64,000 bases of DNA, taken from positions 1 through 64,000 of the forward strand of contig NZ_BANX01000038.1 in NCBI RefSeq assembly GCF_000334455.1. The letters are read 5' to 3'. Source of the DNA: Gordonia soli NBRC 108243. Lineage in GTDB: Bacteria; Actinomycetota; Actinomycetes; Mycobacteriales; Mycobacteriaceae. The notes below the pieces were generated by a model. The model did not search any database, was not told the origin of the DNA, and was given only the letters and a program-made list of their open reading frames with translations. The position numbers were made by a program, and so were the translations under genes. Below, in pieces: positions 50,484 through 57,614 of this stretch; within the stretch, counting starts at the first letter, position 1, and each line of letters starts with the position of its first letter.

Positions 50484-50831
50484 GTGCAACGAAAGCATCG
50501 CCATCATCCACCGCAGTCTGCGCAGGCGATCCTGCAGCAGATCTCGCAGGTGGTGCACAACCCGGACCGGGATCGGTTCGAACTCTGGGTCGCAGGCGAC
50601 CTGGTGGGGGTGCTCGGTTACAGCACCGAAAAGGTCGACGGTGAGACCACGGTGACGGTCCTGCACACCGTCCTCTACGACGAGTTCACCGGACATGGAT
50701 TGGGTACACGTCTCACTCGGGGCGCCATCGCCTACGTGCGGGAACAGGGGGCGCGGTTGCGGCCGGTCTGCTCGTTCACCAAGCATTATCTCGACGGTCA
50801 TCCCGGATTGGTCGCGTTGGCTCCGGCCTGA
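50484..50831 (+). CDS. small GNAT-like acetyltransferase (YjdJ type)
   Basis: This 115-residue protein belongs to the short YidJ/YjdJ-type GNAT group (Acetyltransf_CG): VVHNPDRDRFELWVAGDLVG, HTVLYDEFTGHGLGTRLTRGAI with the acetyl-CoA loop GHGLGT, and CSFTKHYLDGHPGL at the end with the Cys/His pair of the family. The acceptor is unknown. GGAGG at 50472-50476 supports GTG 50484. It is 68 bp from the iron-regulated SIP gene and may or may not be co-transcribed. Confidence 0.85.
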   Translation: MQRKHRHHPPQSAQAILQQISQVVHNPDRDRFELWVAGDLVGVLGYSTEKVDGETTVTVLHTVLYDEFTGHGLGTRLTRGAIAYVREQGARLRPVCSFTKHYLDGHPGLVALAPA

Positions 50832-50856
50832 TCGGGACGGTGATCGCAGCGCAAAG

Positions 50857-50875
50857 TTAGGGTAGCCTGACCTCG
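50857..50875. promoter_or_regulatory. IdeR/DtxR iron box before the SIP gene
   Basis: TTAGGGTAGCCTGACCTCG matches the 19-bp IdeR consensus (TTAGGTTAGGCTAACCTAA) at 14 of 19 by my count. It lies 25 bp before ATG 50900, so the gene should be repressed when iron is sufficient. Confidence 0.7.
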
Positions 50876-50899
50876 ATGTCATCGAGGGAAGGAAGTGCC

Positions 50900-51661
50900 A
50901 TGACGGAGACGTCGACGAAGACTCCGGGTCGTGGTTGGCAGGGTGCCGTCCTCAAGTTGTTCGGCGCCGACGATTTCGAACTGACGGTGACGCGCTCAGA
51001 GGTCGTCACCGACCACTACCTCCGCATCGGCTTCTCCGGTGGCGGGCTGCTGTCGGCGAAGCCGGTGCATCCGACGCTGTGGGTGCGGCTGTGGTTCGAG
51101 TCGGACGGCAAGCTCCACCAGCGGGGATACACCCTCGTCGATGCCGACCCGGCCACCGACACCTTCGACATCGAGTTCGCCATCCACGACGGCGCGGCCG
51201 CGCGTTGGGCGCAGGGCGCGCAGGTCGGCGACACCATCAACGCCACCGTGATGGGCTCGAAGTTCGAGTTCCCCGAACCGGCGCCGGCTGGCTGGCTGCT
51301 GGCCGGCGACACCGCTTCGCTGCCCGCCATCAACTCGCTGCTCGATGCGATATCGGCATCGTCGACGCCGACTGTCCCGGTGACCATCTGGTTCGAGTAC
51401 CAGCACGAGTCCGACAAGACCCTCCCGCTGCGCACTCGCGACGGCGACACCGTGCACTGGGTCGCGCGGGAGCGGGAGGGGACCGCCCTGGTGGATGCCG
51501 TCCGTTCCGCGGCCTTCGATGCCGGTGACCACTTCGGTTGGGTTGCATTGGATTCCAAGAGCACCCGCGCGGTCGCGAGCATCTTCAAGGGTGACTACAA
51601 GATCGGGCGCAAGTCGGTGAAGTCGCAGGCGTACTGGGTCGAGGGTCGCTCGTTCGGGTGA
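50900..51661 (+). CDS. siderophore-interacting protein (SIP/ViuB family ferric reductase)
   Basis: This 253-residue FAD-binding protein has the SIP N-terminal barrel with the flavin-binding HQRGYTLVD, HDGAAARWAQGAQVGDTI for phosphate binding, then a C-terminal NAD(P)H domain with LLAGDTASLPAINSLLD and VEGRSFG. Proteins of this family reduce Fe(III) in imported siderophores to release iron in the cytosol. ATG 50900 has GGAAG 6 nt upstream; a frame-open ATG at 50876 lacks a site. The iron box is 50857-50875. It heads a run of siderophore genes. Confidence 0.9.
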   Translation: MTETSTKTPGRGWQGAVLKLFGADDFELTVTRSEVVTDHYLRIGFSGGGLLSAKPVHPTLWVRLWFESDGKLHQRGYTLVDADPATDTFDIEFAIHDGAAARWAQGAQVGDTINATVMGSKFEFPEPAPAGWLLAGDTASLPAINSLLDAISASSTPTVPVTIWFEYQHESDKTLPLRTRDGDTVHWVAREREGTALVDAVRSAAFDAGDHFGWVALDSKSTRAVASIFKGDYKIGRKSVKSQAYWVEGRSFG

Positions 51662-51693
51662 ACGTTGCCCGCGGTGTTGGCCGCGCCGACCGC

Positions 51694-51712
51694 GTTGGTT
51701 AGGCTGGCCTAA
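51694..51712. promoter_or_regulatory. IdeR/DtxR iron box before the exporter operon
   Basis: GTTGGTTAGGCTGGCCTAA agrees with the IdeR consensus at 15 of 19 positions, with the core TTAGGCT intact. It lies 53 bp before ATG 51766. Confidence 0.72.
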
Positions 51713-51765
51713 ACTGGCGGGCCATCGGGCGCGTCGTGATCCGTGTGTCCGGAGAGGGAGTGGCC

Positions 51766-52713
51766 ATGTCGGCGCAAGCCGCGATCACAGTCGAGAACCT
51801 GACCAAGACCTATGGGTCGGTCGAGGCCTTGAAAGGCATCTCGTTCGAGGTCCCACGCGGCGAGATCCTGGGACTTCTCGGCCCCAACGGTAGTGGCAAG
51901 ACGACAACGGTCACGCTGTTGTCCACCCTGCAGCGACCGACCGCCGGATCTGCCCGGATCGGTGGGCACGACGTCGTCGCCGACGCCGCCAGGGTGCGCG
52001 AACTCGTCTCGCTGACCGGTCAGTACGCCTCGATGGACGACAGCCTGACGGCAGTCGAGAACCTGTCGGTGTTCGGCCGGCTCACGGGACTCCGCGGGGC
52101 GCCCCTCAAGGCGCGGATCGGTGAACTCATCGAACAGTTCGACCTGCACGAGGTGGGCAGTCGGCGGGTGGGTGCGCTCTCCGGCGGTATGCGCCGACGC
52201 GTCGACATCGCGAGCGCGCTGATCACCAGGCCTGAGGTCCTCTTCCTCGACGAGCCGACCACCGGCCTCGACCCGCGCAGCCGGGCTGCCGTGTGGGACA
52301 CGGTCGCCGGGCTTCGTGCCGAGGGCATCACGGTGCTCCTGACCACCCAGTACCTCGAAGAGGCCGACCGTCTCGCCGACAACATCGTGATGCTCGATCG
52401 CGGGTCGGTGGTCGCGTCGGGGACGCCGGGCGTGCTCAAGCAACAGGCCGGAGCAGCGGTCTGCGAGATGACCCTCGTCGAGCGCGGAGACACCGATCGG
52501 GTGATCGAGCGGCTCTCCGGCTTCGAGATCATCGAGACACCGACGGATGCGTCGGCGGCCCACCCCCGACTGGTGGTCCGGGCTCCCGAGGGTATGGCCA
52601 CCGTGCATGGCGTCATCTCGCGGTTGCAGGACTCCCGCATCGAGGTCGTCGACATCGGCTTGCGTCAGCCGTCGCTGGACGAGGTCTTCATGCAGCTGAC
52701 GGAGAAGGTCTGA
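51766..52713 (+). CDS. DrrA-like ABC exporter ATPase
   Basis: This 315-residue ATPase belongs to the daunorubicin-resistance DrrA group. Walker A is GPNGSGKTT near 43-51, the signature is LSGGMRRRV and Walker B VLFLDEPTTGLDP, followed by TTQYLEEADRLAD, and a C-terminal DUF4162-like domain ends with LRQPSLDEVFMQLT. With the two permeases that follow it should export the siderophore or its precursor. ATG 51766 follows GGAGAGGGAG by 5 nt. The permease start overlaps the stop by 1 nt (TGATG). Confidence 0.9.
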   Translation: MSAQAAITVENLTKTYGSVEALKGISFEVPRGEILGLLGPNGSGKTTTVTLLSTLQRPTAGSARIGGHDVVADAARVRELVSLTGQYASMDDSLTAVENLSVFGRLTGLRGAPLKARIGELIEQFDLHEVGSRRVGALSGGMRRRVDIASALITRPEVLFLDEPTTGLDPRSRAAVWDTVAGLRAEGITVLLTTQYLEEADRLADNIVMLDRGSVVASGTPGVLKQQAGAAVCEMTLVERGDTDRVIERLSGFEIIETPTDASAAHPRLVVRAPEGMATVHGVISRLQDSRIEVVDIGLRQPSLDEVFMQLTEKV

Positions 52714-53528
52714 TGACGACGGCCCTCGCGCCCACCGCGGCATCGACACGGGCCGGCGCTGCTCCGCGCCGGTCGGTGGGACTGCTCCCGGCGACCGCGA
52801 CCCTCGCACAGCAGAAGGTCGTGGCGGCCGTCCGGTCCGGTGACGCGATCTTCGCGCTGCTGAGTCCGGTCGTGTTCTTTCTCTGCTTCTACGTCCCGCT
52901 GCACCGACGTTTCGAGCTCGGCGGTGCCGACTACGCACAGTTCCTGACGCCGATCATCCTGCTGCAGGCCGGTATCTTCACCGCCATCGCCGCGACCGAG
53001 GTCGCCGGCGCCGACGCGCGGGCCGGGATCCGTGAGCGGATGATGTCGTTGCCGATCCCGCGGATCTCACCGATCCTCGGCCGCATGACCTGGGTGGTCG
53101 GCCGACTGCTCATCGCACTGGTCGGCGGACTGGTGATCGGCTACATCCTGGGATTCCGCTTCCAGGGGTCCATCGTCGACTCCATCGGGTTCGTCATCCT
53201 CGCCCTCGTCTTCGGCCTCGCCTTGAGCCTGCTCACCGATGCCATCGGCTCGGTGGCCGCGAGTTCGATGGCTGTTGCCAGTTTCCTGATGATCCCCCAG
53301 CTCATCCTGGTGTTGGCCTCGACCGGCTTGGTCCCGGCCGAGAGCTTCCCGGGGTGGGCTCAACCATTCGTCCGCAACCAGCCGCTGTCGGTGTTCGCCG
53401 ACGCGCTCCGTGACCTGTCCTCCGGCGCGGGCCTCGACCCGACCGCGGTGATCGCCTGGTCCATCGGGCTCCTGGTCGCCGGCGGGTTGGCCGTCGCGGC
53501 GGTCGGACGAAAGCAGGTGACCCGATGA
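52713..53528 (+). CDS. ABC-2 exporter permease (DrrB-like)
   Basis: This 271-residue protein has six predicted helices and the ABC-2 membrane pattern (RSGDAIFALLSPVVFFLC, QFLTPIILLQAGIFTAI, RERMMSLPIPRISPILGR, LASTGLVPAESFPGWAQPF). It pairs with the next permease and the DrrA-like ATPase. ATG 52713 shares bases with the ATPase stop, and its own stop overlaps the next start, giving tight coupling. Confidence 0.87.
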   Translation: MTTALAPTAASTRAGAAPRRSVGLLPATATLAQQKVVAAVRSGDAIFALLSPVVFFLCFYVPLHRRFELGGADYAQFLTPIILLQAGIFTAIAATEVAGADARAGIRERMMSLPIPRISPILGRMTWVVGRLLIALVGGLVIGYILGFRFQGSIVDSIGFVILALVFGLALSLLTDAIGSVAASSMAVASFLMIPQLILVLASTGLVPAESFPGWAQPFVRNQPLSVFADALRDLSSGAGLDPTAVIAWSIGLLVAGGLAVAAVGRKQVTR

Positions 53529-54373
53529 CCAGCACCCACACCCCCGAGAGTGGCGCTGCCGCCGCCGATTCCGCGGCCACCACCTCGTCGTGGCCCGCGC
53601 GACGATCGGTCGCATTCCTGCCGCAGACCATCACCCAGGCGAGCACGTTGCTGAAGTCGTGGAGCCGCGATCCCGGCATCGTCGTGCAGTCGCTCCTGTT
53701 CCCGACGTTCATGCTGCTGATGTTCCAGCTGGTCTTCGGCAAGTCGGTCACCGCCCTCGGCGGTGGCTCCAGCGTCTACGGCAACACCGGACTCGTCGCC
53801 CTCGTCGGTGGCCTCTACGGCACCGTTGCAACCGCGATGTCGCTGATCAACGAACGTGACAGCGGATTGCTCTCGCGCATGTGGACACTTCCGGTGGCCC
53901 GCACCGGTTTCCTCGCCGGCCGGCTCACCGCCGAGGCCGTTCGCACCGGACTGTCGACCATCGTGCTGTTCCTCGTCGCCATGACGATGAGCTTCCGTTT
54001 CGACCAGGGAGTCGCCGCCGCGGTCGGCGCCTGGGTGGTGCCGATGATCTTCGCGATCGGGGTCGCCGTGCCGGTGATCGCCATGGCCACGGTGGCATCC
54101 GGACCGCAGGCCATCCAGGTCCTCGGCGGTGTCTTCCTGTTCCTGCTGTTCTTCAACACCGGCTTCGCCCCCGTCTCGGAGTACCCCGGCTGGCTGCAGC
54201 CCGCGGTGCGATATCAACCGATGAGTCCGGCCATCGACGCCATCCGCGGTCTCACCGAAGGCGGCGCCGTCGCCGGACCGTTGCTCGGCACCATCGTCTG
54301 GACCATCGGGCTCGTCCTCGTCTTCGGCCCCCTCGCGCTGCGCGGCTACCGTCGTGCATCCGAGGGCCGATGA
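53525..54373 (+). CDS. ABC-2 exporter permease (DrrC-like)
   Basis: This 282-residue second permease has the ABC-2 pattern: SWSRDPGIVVQSLLFPTFM, a loop NERDSGLLSRMWTLPVART, and FNTGFAPVSEYPGWLQP followed by a last helix. It has a Thr/Ser/Ala-rich first 25 residues. It overlaps the previous gene by 4 nt. Two different permeases with one ATPase is the DrrABC layout used for siderophores such as mycobactin-related lipids in several actinobacteria. Confidence 0.87.
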   Translation: MTSTHTPESGAAAADSAATTSSWPARRSVAFLPQTITQASTLLKSWSRDPGIVVQSLLFPTFMLLMFQLVFGKSVTALGGGSSVYGNTGLVALVGGLYGTVATAMSLINERDSGLLSRMWTLPVARTGFLAGRLTAEAVRTGLSTIVLFLVAMTMSFRFDQGVAAAVGAWVVPMIFAIGVAVPVIAMATVASGPQAIQVLGGVFLFLLFFNTGFAPVSEYPGWLQPAVRYQPMSPAIDAIRGLTEGGAVAGPLLGTIVWTIGLVLVFGPLALRGYRRASEGR

Positions 54374-54439
54374 CCACACCTGACCGCTCACGGCACCGCC
54401 CGCGGGCCATCGAGAACCTGTGCAACAAAGGAGAAGTCA

Positions 54440-54691
54440 ATGTCTGATCGCGTGCACGAAGCGCTGCAGAGCATCCTCGAGGAGGATCTCGACCTGTCGC
54501 TCGGCGACGTCACCGAATCATCGCTGCTCGTCGACGATCTGGGGCTGGACTCGGTCGCGTTCGCGATCGGCGTGGTCGCGATCGAGGAGCGTCTCGGCGT
54601 CCAGTTGACCGAGCGGGAGATCTACGAGAGCAAGACCGTCGCCGACCTCGAGAACGCCATCCGCGCCAAGCAGACCGGTGTGCCCCAGTGA
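54440..54691 (+). CDS. stand-alone acyl carrier protein
   Basis: This 83-residue protein has the phosphopantetheine attachment Ser38 in DDLGLDSVAFAI and the acidic helix 2 and 3 pattern of ACPs (EERLGVQLTEREIYESKTVADLENAI). CAAAGGAG lies 10 nt before ATG 54440. It overlaps the acyltransferase gene by 4 nt. The pairing suggests that an acyl chain is loaded on this carrier and handed to the acyltransferase. Confidence 0.92.
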   Translation: MSDRVHEALQSILEEDLDLSLGDVTESSLLVDDLGLDSVAFAIGVVAIEERLGVQLTEREIYESKTVADLENAIRAKQTGVPQ

Positions 54692-55992
54692 CCGAGCTGG
54701 ACACCGCGAGCGAACCCGATGCTCCCACCGGGCCGTCGGTGACCGAGTTCGGGCCACAAGACTTCACCTATCTGCACACCGACACCGACAGCAGCCCCGG
54801 CCACTGGTCGATCGTGCTGGAGCTGGCCGACGGCGCCGAGCCGCTCACCCTGGGAGCCGTACGGGACCGCGTGCGCGAGCGGGTCTCGCTGTTCGACCTC
54901 TTCCGGATCGGTGTCGCCGGTGGGCGCGAGACCCCGCCGGAGATCGTGGTGGCCGACGCCGTCGATGTGGATCGCCATGTCACCGAGCTGCGCTTCACCG
55001 ACCGCGCCGACCTGTACCGGCAGATCGCGGCCGAGCTGGAGACGGCGTTGCCGCGTCCGGATCCCTTCTGGCGCATCACCCTGCTGACGTCGGACGACGC
55101 CGGGCAGTTCGTCCTCCTCAAGGTCCACCACTGCGTTTCGGACGGCATCGCGGGCGCAGCCTTCGCCGCACTGCTGGCCGACGGTTCGCCCGAGGAGCTG
55201 TCAGAGTTCGAGCGTTTCGCGACGAGCCCACGATTCCGGGTCGGTGAGGTCGACCCCGATACCCTGGCCTCGTCCCGCGCCGCCTTCGAGGAGCAGTGGG
55301 CCGCAGGCGAGATCGAGCGCACGTGGCCGAAGCTGACCTCGTCGGGCCGACGGGAGATGGCGCTCTTCAGCGCGTCCACCCGCGATCTGCGACGGGCGGC
55401 AAAGAATCACGGTGCGTCGGTGCACGAGTTCCTGCTCGGCGCGATCGGCCGTTCGCTGAGCCTGGCGCCACCGAACCCCGACGCTTCGGCGTCGGAGATC
55501 TTGCGCGTCACGTTGCCGGTCACCCTGGACCCGGCGTTCCGGCACACCGGCAACGCGGTCGCCATCGCGTTGCTGAACCTGGCGGGCAACGAGACCGATC
55601 TCGATCGCCAGATCGAGCGTGCGCGAGCCGAACTCGCGACCATCGAGTCGAAGAACATCGAACTGGCCCTGGCCGCCGGTGATGATGTGCTGCAGATCCC
55701 GTGGGCCGACATGCGCAGCATCGTCGGTGAGTCGATGGCCCGTATGTCGCCGGACATCCACATCGGCATCAACCCCGGCTTCTCACGGGTGCGTTCGGTG
55801 CTGGGCGTGCCCATCGCCGAACTGACGCCGGTCTCTCCGCTCGTCGGGTACTCGTTCTCGGTGACCTGCCTGATCCTCGGCAAGAGCACCTCCTTCGGCA
55901 TCGCCGTCGACGCCGAGGCGCTGCCCGGATACGCCGACACCTTCGTCGAGCAGTTCGCGAGAGTCCTCGCGGAGGCCGCGCCGGAGAGCTGA
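54688..55992 (+). CDS. acyltransferase of the WS/DGAT-condensation fold
   Basis: This 434-residue protein has the HHxxxDG active-site motif at His147-Gly153 (KVHHCVSDGIAG) and the WES/condensation-like two-domain fold: N-terminal chloramphenicol-acetyltransferase-like half and C-terminal half ending in NPGFSRVRSVLG and LVGYSFSVTCLILG. WS/DGAT and PapA-like enzymes transfer acyl chains to alcohols or amines. With the ACP just ahead, it likely acylates the siderophore or a precursor. A strong hairpin follows. Confidence 0.8.
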   Translation: MTELDTASEPDAPTGPSVTEFGPQDFTYLHTDTDSSPGHWSIVLELADGAEPLTLGAVRDRVRERVSLFDLFRIGVAGGRETPPEIVVADAVDVDRHVTELRFTDRADLYRQIAAELETALPRPDPFWRITLLTSDDAGQFVLLKVHHCVSDGIAGAAFAALLADGSPEELSEFERFATSPRFRVGEVDPDTLASSRAAFEEQWAAGEIERTWPKLTSSGRREMALFSASTRDLRRAAKNHGASVHEFLLGAIGRSLSLAPPNPDASASEILRVTLPVTLDPAFRHTGNAVAIALLNLAGNETDLDRQIERARAELATIESKNIELALAAGDDVLQIPWADMRSIVGESMARMSPDIHIGINPGFSRVRSVLGVPIAELTPVSPLVGYSFSVTCLILGKSTSFGIAVDAEALPGYADTFVEQFARVLAEAAPES

Positions 55993-56009
55993 CGCGCTAC
56001 TGAGCCCTA

Positions 56010-56067
56010 GCGAACAGAACTCCCATCCGCGAGCACAGCTTCACTCGCAGATGGGAGTTCTGTTCGC
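56010..56067. terminator. strong bidirectional hairpin terminator
   Basis: Arms of 24 bp (starting GCGAACAGAACTCCCATC, ending GATGGGAGTTCTGTTCGC) pair with one mismatch around a 10-nt loop. It separates the two convergent halves of the siderophore locus. Confidence 0.9.
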
Positions 56068-56083
56068 GTATGGACCGGTTGAC

Positions 56084-57574
56084 CTAGACGGCCTGGTTCG
56101 CGCCGACCTGCGCCAGGAGCTCGCCGAGACCGGCCTGAGCCGAGTCGGGGAGTGCAGCGACGAGATCCTCGACGACGCGGACGGTGCGAGCCGCGTAGTC
56201 GTCGTCGAGGACGTCGGTGCGGTACTCGACCTCGAGGTGCACCTGGTCGTGCTCGTCGAACTCGAAGGAGACCGACAACGGGTAGTGCACAACGTCCTTG
56301 AAGATGGCCTCACAGGTCACGTGTGCTCCGTCGGGCAGCGCCACGCCGCGCAACGGTGCGTTCTTCACCAGCGTCATCACCTCGGCGACGGGGAACCGGC
56401 CACCGGAATTGCGGAGCGCGGTAAGGATCGTGCCGTAGTCCACCGACGAGTACTCCATCGCCTCGTAGACCGTCGACACCGCCTTTCGCACCGCGGCATC
56501 GGTCTGCTCGGTGCGATCGAAGGTGAAGCGCATCGGGATGATGTTGCCGCTGTAGCCGACCCGGTCGACCGTCTCCTCGGGCCGGCGGTTGTCGGCGGGT
56601 ACCAGGAGGACGAAGTCATCGACGTCGGTCAACGCGCTGACGGTGAGCGCGGACAGCACGACGAACAGTGCGTTGGGTGTCGCCCCGACCTCGCGGGCGA
56701 ATGCGACCAGACGTGCGACGCGATCATCGGGGATCGGCGCCAGGATGCGGCTACCCGGTCCCTCACCCATCACCGAGAACCAGCTGTCCTCCGGCGTGGT
56801 GTCGGGCAGGTTGCCCGACAACGGGTATCGGATGTCGGATCCGGCCCAGGTCGACTTCGCATGTGCGATCGCCGCATCGGTCCGCGCGGCCGGATTGGCC
56901 GGCGCGTCGACAGCAGTGCCGCCGGACCAGTCGACCTCGCCGTCGTCGGAGCCGTCCGACACCAGCACGCGCAGCACCGGCGGGAGGATGGTCTCGTCGC
57001 CTGCCAGGTGGTGCAGCACCAGGATCAGTGAGACACCGCCGTCGTGGGCGATGACCCGAATGCGACCCGCCGGCTCCTCGGCCAGCCGGAACGGTGTCTT
57101 GGCCAGCGTCGCAGCCGCTTCCGCGACCGCCTCGGCGATCGGACGGTCGTCGGAGACGGATGCGGTCGCGGACGCCTCAGCGCGGATCACGCCCCATTCC
57201 CACACGCGGTCGGGAACCACCCAGCGACCGTCGAACTGCTCGGCACGACGTCGCGGGGTCCCGTCGTCATCGACCTCGATGACCGACCCGAGGACCTGCG
57301 AGGAGGCGAGGAGGCGCTGCGTGGAGGCAACCACCGTCTGGATCGAGTAGGTGTCGCCGAACTCGAGATGCACCGCGAAGTTGTGGGCGTCCGACTCCGG
57401 ATCGAGCTGGTAGATCTTCCACATCCGACGCTCGGGGATGCCGAGTCGACCGTCGGTCGCGACAGGTTCGGGCGCGGCCTGGGCGGTGTCGGCGGTCTGG
57501 GGTTCGACCTCGATGCCCGCATCGGCGAGTCGGCGACGCATGGCCTCCAACTGCGCATCGTTCAGGATGCTCAT
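56084..57574 (-). CDS. stand-alone NRPS-type condensation-domain protein (variant motif)
   Basis: This 496-residue protein has the condensation fold with the active-site segment LHHLAGDET (His188, His189, Asp193), where Glu194 replaces the usual Gly of HHxxxDG. It starts MSILNDAQLEAMRRRLADAG, a helix very like the N-terminus of the other condensation protein at 59998, which may be a docking or partner helix. GAGGAG lies before ATG 57574; the frame is open further to 57685 but with no similarity. It is the last gene of the minus-strand operon. It may tailor or transfer the peptide, or be a non-catalytic partner. Confidence 0.75.
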   Translation of the reverse strand: MSILNDAQLEAMRRRLADAGIEVEPQTADTAQAAPEPVATDGRLGIPERRMWKIYQLDPESDAHNFAVHLEFGDTYSIQTVVASTQRLLASSQVLGSVIEVDDDGTPRRRAEQFDGRWVVPDRVWEWGVIRAEASATASVSDDRPIAEAVAEAAATLAKTPFRLAEEPAGRIRVIAHDGGVSLILVLHHLAGDETILPPVLRVLVSDGSDDGEVDWSGGTAVDAPANPAARTDAAIAHAKSTWAGSDIRYPLSGNLPDTTPEDSWFSVMGEGPGSRILAPIPDDRVARLVAFAREVGATPNALFVVLSALTVSALTDVDDFVLLVPADNRRPEETVDRVGYSGNIIPMRFTFDRTEQTDAAVRKAVSTVYEAMEYSSVDYGTILTALRNSGGRFPVAEVMTLVKNAPLRGVALPDGAHVTCEAIFKDVVHYPLSVSFEFDEHDQVHLEVEYRTDVLDDDYAARTVRVVEDLVAALPDSAQAGLGELLAQVGANQAV

Positions 57575-57614
57575 GATTCTCCTCGATTTGACGGTGTCGG
57601 TGCGTCGGCGGCGA

